DNA of 64,000 nt, from contig NZ_CP093396.1 of NCBI RefSeq assembly GCF_029027405.1, positions 1,426,001 through 1,490,000 on the forward strand, given 5' to 3'. Shown here one piece after another: positions 55,707-64,000 of the stretch. Numbering within the stretch: position 1 is the first letter of the stretch; each line of letters begins with the position of its first letter. The position numbers were made by a program, and so were the translations under genes. The notes below the pieces were generated by a model, which searched no databases, was not told where the DNA came from, and worked only from the letters and a program-made list of their open reading frames with translations. This DNA comes from Sulfurimonas sp. (lineage in GTDB: Bacteria; Campylobacterota; Campylobacteria; Campylobacterales; Sulfurimonadaceae).

Positions 55707-57464
55707 TTACGCTTTAGTTTGTTCGCGTAAACGAATATGAAGGTCTCTAAGTTGAGTGTTGTCAACTCCACTAGGTGCTTTTGTAAGAATACAAGAAGCT
55801 TTTTGTGTTTTAGGGAATGCGATAACATCACGGATGCTTGATTTTTTAGTGATAAGCATCATCATTCTGTCAAAGCCCATTGCGAAACCACCATGTGGAG
55901 GTGCTCCAAACTTAAGTGCATCTAGTAAGAAACCAAATTTCTCTTGTGCTTCTTCTTCTTCGATTCCTAGAAGTTTAAATACTTCGTTTTGTACATCTTC
56001 TTTATGGATACGAATAGAACCACCACCAAGCTCTGTACCGTTTAGAACGATGTCATAAGCGATAGACTCTATCTCTTCTACATCGTCTTTGTCAGTATCT
56101 TTAGGCTGTGTAAATGGATGGTGAAGTGCTTTTACTCTTCCATCTTCTACTTCAAACATTGGGAAGTCAACTACCCATACAAATTCGAAAGCATCTCTAT
56201 CTAAGATACTCATCTTTTCATGCTCTGCTAGAAAGATTCTAAGTCTTCCCATGTAGTCCCATACAGTCTTCTTATCGCCTGCACCAAAGAATACAACATC
56301 ACCAACTTGCATACCAAGTCTCTCAACTAGAAGTGCTATATCTTCTTCTGTGAAGAATTTAATAAGTGGACCTTTAAGACCATCTTCTTTCATTTGAAAA
56401 TATCCAAGACCATGCGCTCCAAATTGGCGAACAAATGTCTCAAAACCTTTCATTTCACGCTTAGAAAAGATTAAATCAGCACCAGGAACTTTAAGCGCTT
56501 TAATACGGTTAACATGTGGCTTCTTAGCGATGTTAGTAAAGATTTCATTATCACATCTTTCAAAGATATCAATAACATCAATCATCTTAAGGTCGTATCT
56601 CATATCTGGCTTATCTGAACCGTAAAGCTCCATAGCATCGTTATAAGTAATACGATTAAATGGACCTTGGATGCTGATGTCACAAGCTTTAAACATAGCT
56701 GTTAAAAGGTCTTCAGCAACTTTGATTACATCTTCTTGGTCACAAAAACTCATCTCAACATCTATCTGAGTAAACTCAGGTTGTCTGTCAGCTCTTAAGT
56801 CTTCATCACGGAAACATTTAGCTATCTGGAAGTAACGGTCAAATCCACCAACCATTAAAAGCTGTTTAAAAAGCTGTGGTGATTGTGGAAGAGCATAAAA
56901 CTCGCCATTGTGAACACGAGATGGCACAAGATAATCTCTAGCACCTTCTGGAGTAGACTTAGTTAAGATAGGAGTTTCAACTTCTAAGAAACCATTTGCA
57001 TCAAGAACATTTCTTGCTGCGATAGCTGCTTTTGAACGAAGACGAAATGTTTCATACACTGCAGGGTCACGAAGCTCTAAGTAACGGTACTTAAGTCTTG
57101 TCTCTTCACCAACATTAGGATCACCTATAACAAAAGGGATAGGAGCGCTTTTATTTTCAATAATAAGCTCAGTTACGATAATCTCTATAGAACCAGTTTT
57201 TAGCTTTGGATTTGTAAGACCTTCACCACGAAGACGAACCTTACCTTTAGCAATTAAAACATACTCATCACGAACGCCATCAGCAACTTTATGCGCTTGG
57301 GCTCCATCTTCTGGGTCACATGTTAGTTGAATAAGACCTGTCTTGTCGCGTAAATCAATAAAAATAATTCCACCGTGGTCACGATGATTATTTGCCCAAC
57401 CTGTAAGAACAACATCTTGTCCTACATTTTCTTCACTTAAATCTGTACAGTAATGACTTCTCAA
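55707..57464 (-). CDS. aspS: Aspartyl-tRNA synthetase (AspRS/AspRS-Asn type)
   Basis: A 585-residue class II synthetase. The N-terminal OB-fold anticodon domain is about residues 1-105 ([20 protein letters not shown]). Motif 2 contains [20 protein letters not shown] near residue 216. The bacterial GAD insertion lies near 280-430, and motif 3 is [19 protein letters not shown] near residue 535. In many epsilonproteobacteria this enzyme is non-discriminating and also charges tRNA-Asn; the sequence read here does not settle that. It precedes the adk gene, with a 124-bp gap. Confidence 0.97.
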   Translation of the reverse strand: MRSHYCTDLSEENVGQDVVLTGWANNHRDHGGIIFIDLRDKTGLIQLTCDPEDGAQAHKVADGVRDEYVLIAKGKVRLRGEGLTNPKLKTGSIEIIVTELIIENKSAPIPFVIGDPNVGEETRLKYRYLELRDPAVYETFRLRSKAAIAARNVLDANGFLEVETPILTKSTPEGARDYLVPSRVHNGEFYALPQSPQLFKQLLMVGGFDRYFQIAKCFRDEDLRADRQPEFTQIDVEMSFCDQEDVIKVAEDLLTAMFKACDISIQGPFNRITYNDAMELYGSDKPDMRYDLKMIDVIDIFERCDNEIFTNIAKKPHVNRIKALKVPGADLIFSKREMKGFETFVRQFGAHGLGYFQMKEDGLKGPLIKFFTEEDIALLVERLGMQVGDVVFFGAGDKKTVWDYMGRLRIFLAEHEKMSILDRDAFEFVWVVDFPMFEVEDGRVKALHHPFTQPKDTDKDDVEEIESIAYDIVLNGTELGGGSIRIHKEDVQNEVFKLLGIEEEEAQEKFGFLLDALKFGAPPHGGFAMGFDRMMMLITKKSSIRDVIAFPKTQKASCILTKAPSGVDNTQLRDLHIRLREQTKA

Positions 57465-57520
57465 AATATAGAATCCTATATATAATTTTCGCGATTATAT
57501 CCAAAGAAGTCTTATATTAG

Positions 57521-57526
57521 TGTATA
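57521..57526 (+). promoter_or_regulatory. TATAAT -10 box of nadK
   Basis: TATAAT at 57521-57526 lies 30 bp before the TTG at 57556. An in-frame GTG at 57520 would overlap this box, so the box argues for the later start. Confidence 0.5.
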
Positions 57527-57555
57527 ATGCAATAAAACAACTAAAAAGAGTTTCT

Positions 57556-58410
57556 TTGCATAATAAAATTATTAAAAAAATTGGTGTGATACTTAGACCT
57601 TCTACTCCAGAACTAAAAAATACTTTTCATAAGTTAAAAGAAGTCTTTAATAAGTACGACATAGATGTATATTTAGATAGCGCTAGCGGTGATATGATAG
57701 AACTCGTTGGAATGGATTTTGACTTGCTCTGTAAGCGCGTAGATGCATTGGTTACTCTAGGTGGAGACGGAACACTCATAGCTACTGTTAGAAAGTCTTT
57801 TGATTATGATTTGCCGACTTTTGGTGTTTATGCAGGCAACTTAGGGTTTTTAGCAGATGTTAGCATGGACGAGCTTGATGAATTTGTTAAAAATATAACT
57901 CTTAAAAAATATAGAATAGATGAGCGTGCAGTACTTGAAATCATGATTAAAATTGGTTCTAAACAAACAAAATTATATGCTTTTAACGACATAGTTTTGA
58001 CTCGTCACTCTGTATCAAACATGATTCATATTGAAACCCTTATAGATGGAAAATCTTTTAATACTTACTATGGAGATGGTGTTATAGTTTCTACGCCTAC
58101 TGGTTCAACTGCATATAATATATCAGCAGGAGGACCTGTTGTTTTTCCTCTTTCAAATGTATTTACACTCACTCCAATCTGTCCTCACTCTCTTACTCAA
58201 AGACCAATGGTTTTACCAGGTACATTTTCCATGGAGATGAAAACACCACGAGCAAATGCCTTAGTGATAGTTGATGGGCAAGACATACATGAGTTAGCTC
58301 AGGGAGAAAGTGTACATATCAAATTAGCTGAGAAAAGAGCCAATCTCATTCACAGAGAAGAGTTTAACTATTTTGATGTACTTAAAGAGAAGCTTAGTTG
58401 GGGAGAGTAG
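57556..58410 (+). CDS. nadK: NAD kinase
   Basis: A 284-residue enzyme that phosphorylates NAD to NADP. The key motif is VTLGGDGTLIATVRKS near residue 75 with the catalytic GGDG. STPTGSTAYNISAGGPVV near residue 195 is the second signature. I chose the TTG at 57556, preceded by AAAAGAG at 57544-57550. An in-frame GTG at 57520 would begin within a -10 box. It is divergent from aspS. Confidence 0.93.
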   Translation: MHNKIIKKIGVILRPSTPELKNTFHKLKEVFNKYDIDVYLDSASGDMIELVGMDFDLLCKRVDALVTLGGDGTLIATVRKSFDYDLPTFGVYAGNLGFLADVSMDELDEFVKNITLKKYRIDERAVLEIMIKIGSKQTKLYAFNDIVLTRHSVSNMIHIETLIDGKSFNTYYGDGVIVSTPTGSTAYNISAGGPVVFPLSNVFTLTPICPHSLTQRPMVLPGTFSMEMKTPRANALVIVDGQDIHELAQGESVHIKLAEKRANLIHREEFNYFDVLKEKLSWGE

Positions 58411-58496
58411 GTTAAATATGACAAAATGCAATATTTTATATTAAAACATAAAAAACAGTATATTATTTCTCAAATATAAAATTATAAGGTCATAAC

Positions 58497-60032
58497 ATGA
58501 TAGAGAGATTTTACCTAAAAGAGTATCTCGGTTTTAAAAATGTTGAAATAGCTCCCAAGTCTGGTTTAGTTGTTTTCACTGGACCAAGTGGAAGTGGTAA
58601 GTCTATACTTATGAAATCAATACTCTCATCTTTGGGTGCAGACTCTTGTGAAGCTTCATTGTGCGAATCAAGTGTCACATGGGATATAAACAACGATGAT
58701 CTAGGCATAGAAAATGAAGATGTAAACACATTTAAGTATATAAAAAAAGAAAAAGCAAGATATTTTATAAATAACCAAAGCATCTCTAAAAAAGTAATAT
58801 CGCAACTCACATCAAAGCATCTACGACATTTAAGTTTAAAAGATTTTAGTGATTTTGAAAATGAAAACTTACTTTTAATTTTAGATAGCAGAATTCAAAA
58901 AAAATCTCATGATATTTTTACACTAAAGCAAGAATATAAAGATACTTTTTTTGAATATAAAAAAATAAAAACTCAATTAGAAATTCTTGAAAAAGAAGAA
59001 AAAAAGATTGAAGAATTAAAAGAATTTGCTTCTTATGAAATATCTAAGATAGAGGAAATAAATCCTCAAATTAGCGAAGATGAAGAGTTGATAAGAATAA
59101 AAAAGGAGCTCTCAAAAAAAGAAAAAATACTAGAAAAAATATCTTTAGCAAATAGTATTTTTGAAAATGAACATCTTGTTAGCAGTGCCATAGATGCTCT
59201 AGAAGTTGATAGCTCGTTTTTTGATGATTCTATGAACGAGCTGAGAGCTATGTTTGAGAGTGCTGAGGCTAGGTTTAATGCTCTAGAAGATGTAAATATA
59301 GAAGATGTCTTAAATCGCATAGAAGAGATATCTGGGCTTAAAAAAAGGCATGGAAGTGTTGAAGAAGCCATTGCATATAAAGAACAAAAAATTGTAGAGT
59401 TAGAGAAATATGAAAATATTGAGATAACAAAAGATAAACTAATAGAAGAAGAACTGCTTTTAAACAAAAAAGTAAAAGGGTTAGCTTCAACTTTAAGTAA
59501 ATTTAGAACAAAAGAATTAAAAGTTTTTACTCAAGATTTAAACTCTTATCTAAAAGAGTTGTACTTAAGAGATGCGCAAGTTATTTTACAGGATACTGAG
59601 CTTACAGAGCATGGAAAAGATGAAATACTAATACAGCTTAACAATACTAAGTTGCAAAAGATAAGTACTGGAGAGTTCAATAGACTTAGATTGGCTATAT
59701 TAGTTCTAAAATCAAAGTTTATGCGTGGCAATGGCGGAATACTAATGCTAGATGAGATAGATGCCAATCTTAGTGGAGAAGAGTCTATGAGCGTTGCAAA
59801 GGTACTTAGACAGCTATCGAAACATTTTCAAATTTTCGTTATATCTCATCAACCACAATTAACATCTATGGGAGAACAGCACTTTTTAATTTACAAAGAT
59901 GAAGATGAATCTAAAGTCTTAGAACTAAATGATAAACAAAGAGTTGATGAAATTGCTAGAATAATTAGCGGAGAAGGCATCTCTAAAGAAGCAAGAAGTT
60001 TTGCAAAAGAACTTTTGGAGGCAAACAAATGA
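58497..60032 (+). CDS. recN: RecN-like DNA repair ATPase
   Basis: A 511-residue SMC-like ATPase, short for RecN but usual for this class. Walker A is VFTGPSGSGKSILMKSIL near residue 27. A coiled-coil arm runs through about residues 135-330 (EEKKIEELKEFASYEISKIE is typical). The ABC signature equivalent STGEFNRLRLAILVLKSKF lies near residue 390, and Walker B MLDEIDANLSGEESM near residue 417. It acts in double-strand break repair. The 3' end overlaps tatD by 4 bp. Confidence 0.9.
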   Translation: MIERFYLKEYLGFKNVEIAPKSGLVVFTGPSGSGKSILMKSILSSLGADSCEASLCESSVTWDINNDDLGIENEDVNTFKYIKKEKARYFINNQSISKKVISQLTSKHLRHLSLKDFSDFENENLLLILDSRIQKKSHDIFTLKQEYKDTFFEYKKIKTQLEILEKEEKKIEELKEFASYEISKIEEINPQISEDEELIRIKKELSKKEKILEKISLANSIFENEHLVSSAIDALEVDSSFFDDSMNELRAMFESAEARFNALEDVNIEDVLNRIEEISGLKKRHGSVEEAIAYKEQKIVELEKYENIEITKDKLIEEELLLNKKVKGLASTLSKFRTKELKVFTQDLNSYLKELYLRDAQVILQDTELTEHGKDEILIQLNNTKLQKISTGEFNRLRLAILVLKSKFMRGNGGILMLDEIDANLSGEESMSVAKVLRQLSKHFQIFVISHQPQLTSMGEQHFLIYKDEDESKVLELNDKQRVDEIARIISGEGISKEARSFAKELLEANK

Positions 60033-60805
60033 TAATAGATACACATATACACTTAGATGACGAAAGATATAACGAAGACTTAGATGCAGTACTAGACAGA
60101 GCAAGAGATGGCGGAGTAAAAAGGTTTATCATACCTGGAGCAGATCCAAAAACCATAACAAGAGCCCTTGAAATAGTAGATGCTCACGATGATGTATATT
60201 TTGCAGTTGGAGTACATCCTTATGATATGGACTCTTTTTATGACTTTGATATTAAACAATATGTAACACATAAAAAGTGTGTTGCAATCGGTGAATGTGG
60301 ACTTGATTACTATAGACTAGAAGGTAGCGATAGTGAAAAAGAGACTGAAAAGAAAAAGCAAAAAGAAGTTTTTATAGCACAAATAGAATTAGCAAAAATA
60401 TATAAAAAACCTCTAATTATACACATTAGAGATGCGTCAAGGGATTCAAAAAAGATACTCCTAGATGCCAGTGCTGGCGAGATTGGAGGAGTGCTTCATT
60501 GTTACAACGCAGATGAAGAATTACTAAGCTTAGCAAAAGAAGGTTTTTATTTTGGAATAGGTGGAGTGGTTACTTTTAAAAATGCCAAAAAACTAGTAAA
60601 TGTATTGGGGGAAATTCCTCTTGAAAAACTACTTATTGAAACAGATGGACCATACTTAACCCCTATGCCTCACAGGGGCGAAAGAAATGAACCTTTTTAT
60701 ACTACTTTTATCGTAGAAAAGATATCTCAACTTCTAGAGATGCCATCCAAACAAGTAAAAGATATAACAACACAAAATGCCCAAAAACTCTTTGCTTTAC
60801 ATTAA
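60029..60805 (+). CDS. tatD: TatD-family hydrolase (DNase/metal-dependent)
   Basis: A 258-residue TIM-barrel metalloenzyme. The N-terminal IIDTHIHLDDERYNEDLDAV carries the first metal-binding His pair. The metal Glu is in VAIGECGLDYYR near residue 90, further ligands are in PLIIHIRDASRDS near residue 130 and VLHCYNADEELL near residue 152, and the late LIETDGPYLTP near residue 205 has the catalytic Asp. Family members are 3'-5' exonucleases. It is coupled to recN. Confidence 0.95.
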   Translation: MIIDTHIHLDDERYNEDLDAVLDRARDGGVKRFIIPGADPKTITRALEIVDAHDDVYFAVGVHPYDMDSFYDFDIKQYVTHKKCVAIGECGLDYYRLEGSDSEKETEKKKQKEVFIAQIELAKIYKKPLIIHIRDASRDSKKILLDASAGEIGGVLHCYNADEELLSLAKEGFYFGIGGVVTFKNAKKLVNVLGEIPLEKLLIETDGPYLTPMPHRGERNEPFYTTFIVEKISQLLEMPSKQVKDITTQNAQKLFALH

Positions 60806-60861
60806 TATTAATACTTTTTTAGATAAAATGTAAACTTTAATTTTAAAATAAGAGTTACTTT

Positions 60862-62091
60862 ATGAATAGATATTTTTTACTACTGCTTTTTCCACTCCTG
60901 CTTAGTGCTAACTTAACATTTGCTGTAAACCACAACAAAGAAGTAGCCCTTTTAGAATCTTTCGATATTGATCCATCTTTTATTTATGATCCTGTTATGA
61001 ACAAGATGAGAAATAAAAAAACAGCTATTTATAAAAATAAACATTTTTTTAAAGCAATGGATAAGGCTTATATCTTTATTCCTGCAATTAAAAGAATTTT
61101 AGCTGAAAATGATATTCCTGCAGAGTTTTTGTATTTGGCAATGGCTGAATCAAACTTTTCAACAAGAGCATACTCTAAAAAAAGAGCTTCTGGACTTTGG
61201 CAATTTATGCCAAGAACAGGTAAACAGTACGGACTTAAAATAGATAAATATGTTGATGAAAGAAGAGACCTTGTAAAATCAACTGAAGCAGCAGCTAAAT
61301 ATCTGTCACATCTACATAAAAGATTTGGCAAATGGTATTTAGCAGCAATTGCTTACAATTGTGGTGGTGGCAGATTAAGTAAAGCCATAAAAAAAGCAAA
61401 AAGTGATGAACTTTCTGTATTGCTAAACTCAAAAAAAAGATATATTCCAAGTGAGAGTAGATTTTATATACGCAAAATTATTGCTCTCGCAATGGTTGGG
61501 CAAGATGAGCAATATTTAATGAATAGTGAGTATGAGCATCTTCTTAACCGTGCAAACGCTTACTCGATTTCAACTGTACAACTATCTAGCGGCGAATCAT
61601 TAAGAAGGGTTTCAAAAATAGTAGGCATTCCTTTAAAAGAATTGAAAAAGCTAAATAGACATCTTAAGTATGATTTTGTTCCACCATACGAAAAAGCATA
61701 TGATATTTATATACCATATGTAAAGTTAAATGAATTTAAAAGAAATTATCGTCCAGAACCAATACGAAATATATATAAAATTCATGTAGTCAGAAGTGGG
61801 GATAACCTGTCTAAAATAGGTAAAAAATATGGCGTTTCCTACAGAGTTATCATGGATTTTAATAAACTTAAACATTCAAGATTACGCTTAAAACAAAAGC
61901 TTGTTATTCCAATAGATAGTAGGAAAAAATTTAAAACGATAAGCACAAGACACTATTACATGGTAAAAAGAGGAGACACTTTAGAATCCATTTCAAAAGC
62001 ACATAAAGTTAGTGTTACTAACTTAAAACTTCAAAATCATCTCAAAAGCAGTCTTATTAAAATTGGCGATAGGTTAAAAATAAATGAGTAG
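60862..62091 (+). CDS. mltD: MltD-type lytic transglycosylase with LysM domains
   Basis: A 409-residue exported murein lytic enzyme. The signal peptide is at residues ~1-20 (LLLLFPLLLSANLTFA). The GH23 domain has the catalytic glutamate in FLYLAMAESNFSTRAYSKKR near residue 94, then ASGLWQFMPRTGKQYGL and AAIAYNCGGGRLSKAI. Two LysM motifs follow: HVVRSGDNLSKIGKKYGVSY near residue 308 and YMVKRGDTLESISKAHKVSV near residue 365. It overlaps rlpA by 8 bp. Confidence 0.95.
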   Translation: MNRYFLLLLFPLLLSANLTFAVNHNKEVALLESFDIDPSFIYDPVMNKMRNKKTAIYKNKHFFKAMDKAYIFIPAIKRILAENDIPAEFLYLAMAESNFSTRAYSKKRASGLWQFMPRTGKQYGLKIDKYVDERRDLVKSTEAAAKYLSHLHKRFGKWYLAAIAYNCGGGRLSKAIKKAKSDELSVLLNSKKRYIPSESRFYIRKIIALAMVGQDEQYLMNSEYEHLLNRANAYSISTVQLSSGESLRRVSKIVGIPLKELKKLNRHLKYDFVPPYEKAYDIYIPYVKLNEFKRNYRPEPIRNIYKIHVVRSGDNLSKIGKKYGVSYRVIMDFNKLKHSRLRLKQKLVIPIDSRKKFKTISTRHYYMVKRGDTLESISKAHKVSVTNLKLQNHLKSSLIKIGDRLKINE

Positions 62092-62893
62092 ATTTTTTTA
62101 TATTATTTTTCTAGTAATTATTTTATTTTTTACTGCTTGCAGTACTAGAAGTAAAAGAGTTTACAATGATGCTCAATATAGCGCTCCTAAATCGTATTCT
62201 TCAAACTATAGTTCAAAAATTGATAAAAAGACATACTCTCATCCAACGATGAAACCTTATGTTATAAGGGGAATCAGATATTATCCAACAGTTGTAAGCG
62301 TTGGAGATAGATTTAGTGGACGAGCTAGCTGGTACGGTCCTGATTTTCACGGTAAACATACCTCTAATGGTGAAAGATACAATATGTATGATATGACAGC
62401 AGCACACAAAACTTTACCTATGAACACCATAGTAAAAGTTACAAATCAAAGCAATGGTTTGAGCATTATTGTTAGAATTAACGATAGGGGACCTTTTGTA
62501 AATAGCAGAATTATAGATTTATCTAAAAAGGGGGCTGATAAAATCAATATGATAGCAACAGGGACAGCTCCTGTTGAACTTGAGATTTTAGGCTTTGAGA
62601 CTAAAGGTAAAAAAAGAATACCAACGAAAAAAGAGTTAAAAAAAGCTCCTCAAAAGAAGTCCATTTCTGGTTTTGCTATTCAAATAGCATCTTTTTCAAA
62701 CATAGATGGGGCCTTAAAAATACAAGAAGCTTTTGATAAAAAAGATGGCTACTCAACAGTTATAAAAGATATGGAGACAGAAAGTGGCAGAACTTTTAAA
62801 GTTTGGCTAAAAGGTTTCAAGAGTGAACAAGAAGCAAGAGACTACAAAGCTCAAGGGCATTTTAAAAATGCATTCATAGTACGAGAGGAATAA
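62084..62893 (+). CDS. rlpA: RlpA-family septal lytic transglycosylase lipoprotein with SPOR domain
   Basis: A 269-residue lipoprotein (lipobox FTAC, acylated Cys at about residue 19). The double-psi beta-barrel has GRASWYGPDFHGKHTSNGER near residue 79, with the catalytic-site Asp and the TAAHKTLPMNT segment, and RINDRGPFVNSRIIDLS near residue 130. A C-terminal SPOR domain (FAIQIASFSNIDGALKIQEA near residue 198) binds denuded septal glycan. It probably acts with MltD in daughter-cell separation. Confidence 0.93.
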   Translation: MSRFFYIIFLVIILFFTACSTRSKRVYNDAQYSAPKSYSSNYSSKIDKKTYSHPTMKPYVIRGIRYYPTVVSVGDRFSGRASWYGPDFHGKHTSNGERYNMYDMTAAHKTLPMNTIVKVTNQSNGLSIIVRINDRGPFVNSRIIDLSKKGADKINMIATGTAPVELEILGFETKGKKRIPTKKELKKAPQKKSISGFAIQIASFSNIDGALKIQEAFDKKDGYSTVIKDMETESGRTFKVWLKGFKSEQEARDYKAQGHFKNAFIVREE

Positions 62894-62897
62894 AAAT

Positions 62898-63470
62898 ATG
62901 ATAAATAAAACAAGAAAAACAAAAGAAACAGATATTACGATTTCATTAGAGTTATACGGAAAAGGACAAAGCAATATAGATACTGGTGTTGGTTTTTTAG
63001 ATCACATGCTAGTAAGCTTTTCTAAACACTCACTTATTGATATGAATGTAAAGTGTGTAGGTGATACTCATATAGATGATCACCATAGCGTAGAAGACAT
63101 TGGAATCGTTCTTGGATCTTTAATAGCAGATGCTATCTATCCAGTTGCCCATATAGAGAGATTTGGCAGTGCTACTATTGTAATGGATGAAGCATGTGTA
63201 TCTTGTGACTTAGACCTTAGCAATAGACCATTTTTAGTTTATGAGTCAGATGTAACTGGAAAAGTAGGAGGCTTTGATACTGAACTTGTTGAAGAGTTTT
63301 TTAGAGCTTTTGTGTTAAATGCAAGAATAAGTACGCATATCATAATGCTCAGAGGAAGAAATAAACATCATATTATTGAAGCGTCTTTTAAAGCACTGGC
63401 GGTTGCCATTCGTCGTGCAATTACAAAGAATGAAAGAATTGGTATTCCAAGCACCAAAGATGTACTATGA
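62898..63470 (+). CDS. hisB: Imidazoleglycerol-phosphate dehydratase (monofunctional)
   Basis: A 190-residue enzyme of histidine synthesis. Manganese-binding signatures are GVGFLDHMLVSFSKHSLIDM near residue 31, DTHIDDHHSVEDIGIVLG near residue 57, and RGRNKHHIIEASFKALAVAI near residue 153. The histidinol phosphatase domain found in E. coli HisB is absent. It overlaps the kdsC ATG by 4 bp. Confidence 0.96.
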   Translation: MINKTRKTKETDITISLELYGKGQSNIDTGVGFLDHMLVSFSKHSLIDMNVKCVGDTHIDDHHSVEDIGIVLGSLIADAIYPVAHIERFGSATIVMDEACVSCDLDLSNRPFLVYESDVTGKVGGFDTELVEEFFRAFVLNARISTHIIMLRGRNKHHIIEASFKALAVAIRRAITKNERIGIPSTKDVL

Positions 63471-63961
63471 TAAAACTAATTGTTTTAGATGTTGATGGTT
63501 GTTTAAGTGATGGTAAACTTATCTATTCAGCAGAGACAATCGAAAGTAAAGTTTTCAATGTAAAAGATGGACTTGGGATTACTACATGGATTAAGCTTGG
63601 TAATAGAGTCGCAATAATAACAGGTAGAAAGTCAAGTATTGTTAAAAAACGTTCGGATGAACTTGGTATACAGCATCTTTTTCAAGGTATAAAAGATAAA
63701 GATAGAGTTTTAAAAGAATTAATAGACTCTCTTGATTTAAAATACTATGAAGTTGCAGCAATTGGTGATGATTTAAATGATTATAATATGCTAAATTTAG
63801 TAGGAAGAAGTTTTACTCCCAACGATGGAGTGAAAGAGATAAGAAAAACGGTAAATAAAGTCTTAGCAAGTGATGGTGGCAATGGTGCCGTCAGAGAGAT
63901 GATAGATATTCTTGTTGATGAAAACAATCAAAGAGATGACTTTATGAAAGTTTGGATATAA
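63467..63961 (+). CDS. kdsC: 3-deoxy-D-manno-octulosonate 8-phosphate phosphatase, HAD family
   Basis: A 164-residue tetrameric HAD phosphatase that releases Kdo for lipid A assembly. The N-terminal VLDVDGCLSDGKLIYSAETI carries the catalytic Asp pair. ITGRKSSIVKKRSDELGI is near residue 50, and AIGDDLNDYNMLNLVGRSF near residue 98 completes the metal site. It overlaps hisB by 4 bp. Confidence 0.93.
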   Translation: MIKLIVLDVDGCLSDGKLIYSAETIESKVFNVKDGLGITTWIKLGNRVAIITGRKSSIVKKRSDELGIQHLFQGIKDKDRVLKELIDSLDLKYYEVAAIGDDLNDYNMLNLVGRSFTPNDGVKEIRKTVNKVLASDGGNGAVREMIDILVDENNQRDDFMKVWI

Positions 63962-63973
63962 GGCGACACCTAC

Positions 63974-64000
63974 TTGAATATAAATATATTTTTTTTAGCA
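63974..64000 (+). CDS. Possible start of lptC-like gene (cut by window edge)
   Basis: A TTG at 63974 opens a frame reading MNINIFFLA to the window end, which would be a hydrophobic N-terminal segment. LptC commonly follows kdsC, which is the only reason for the suggestion. Only nine codons are visible and the ribosome site is weak. Confidence 0.25.

Noticed and set aside
55646..55831. Minus-strand frame of 61 codons at the end of aspS
   Set aside because: It overlaps aspS and the structured intergenic block and resembles neither; no ribosome site.
1..64000. CRISPR arrays, rRNA or tRNA genes
   Set aside because: No regularly spaced direct repeats and no recognisable cloverleaf or rRNA segments were seen; a scan with a covariance tool would be decisive.

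Overview
The window is AT-rich chromosomal DNA from a member of the Campylobacterota (formerly Epsilonproteobacteria). I infer a free-living Sulfurimonas-like bacterium. The evidence is the frdC-frdA-frdB quinol:fumarate reductase operon followed by a pair of dynamin-like GTPases (the order remembered for Campylobacter jejuni Cj0408-Cj0412), a CiaD-like gene beside purU, the long (399-residue) epsilon-type DapD, monofunctional HisB, the C5-pathway enzyme HemL, and an RpoN-type promoter in front of a flagellar rod gene. No rRNA, tRNA, CRISPR array or prophage is visible. The genus is inference; the class is fairly secure.

Layout. 1-7.7 kb: minus-strand housekeeping block (ychF, cut by the window edge; pepA; a hemolysin III-type membrane protein; then trpB-apt-coiled-coil protein-rpiB-M50 protease-lepB-folD with very tight spacing). 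7.7-8.0 kb: a 289-bp intergenic element with 34-bp terminal inverted repeats, directly in front of a small cytochrome c gene. 9.1-14.6 kb: a complete tripartite RND efflux system (membrane-fusion lipoprotein, AcrB-type pump, TolC-type channel). 14.9-22.8 kb: a sensor kinase with two solute-binding domains, a TonB-like protein, hemL, AtpZ-like and other membrane proteins, a PAS-like protein and rpoD. 23-26.8 kb: two flagellar rod genes behind a sigma-54 site, then a chemoreceptor with a duplicated Cache domain. 26.9-34.8 kb: dynamin-like GTPase pair and frdCAB. 35-38.6 kb: leuD-leuB, a TPR-like small gene, a ciaD-like gene, purU, trmL and a 39-residue membrane peptide. 38.6-45.3 kb: regulatory and accessory genes (S24 repressor, NlpC/P60 lipoprotein, mini rod protein, dapD, ankyrin protein, ribbon-helix-helix protein with a palindromic operator, EAL-HDOD protein, DUF6166-HTH protein). 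45.4-50.3 kb: an envelope export operon (MMPL/RND protein, LolA-like periplasmic protein, DUF1302 barrel). 50.3-53.2 kb: an AAA/DUF4143 ATPase and a two-component system. 53.4-55.0 kb: a small accessory island with an orphan TIR-domain protein, a duplicated 3' tail of adk, and a toxin-antitoxin pair next to the intact adk. 55-64 kb: adk, aspS, nadK, recN, tatD, mltD, rlpA, hisB, kdsC and probably the first codons of lptC.

How it fits together. Most of the window is core metabolism and envelope biogenesis. Fumarate reductase would act in fumarate respiration or in the reductive TCA cycle, if this organism uses that cycle. The parts most likely to be novel are in the accessory gaps: the MITE-like element at 7722-8010, the adk-tail duplication bracketing a toxin-antitoxin module beside a TIR defence-type gene, the S24 repressor with a divergent 27-codon ORF, and two small DNA-binding genes with associated micro-proteins or palindromes. 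All similarity statements come from reading the sequence and remembered family features; no database search was run.
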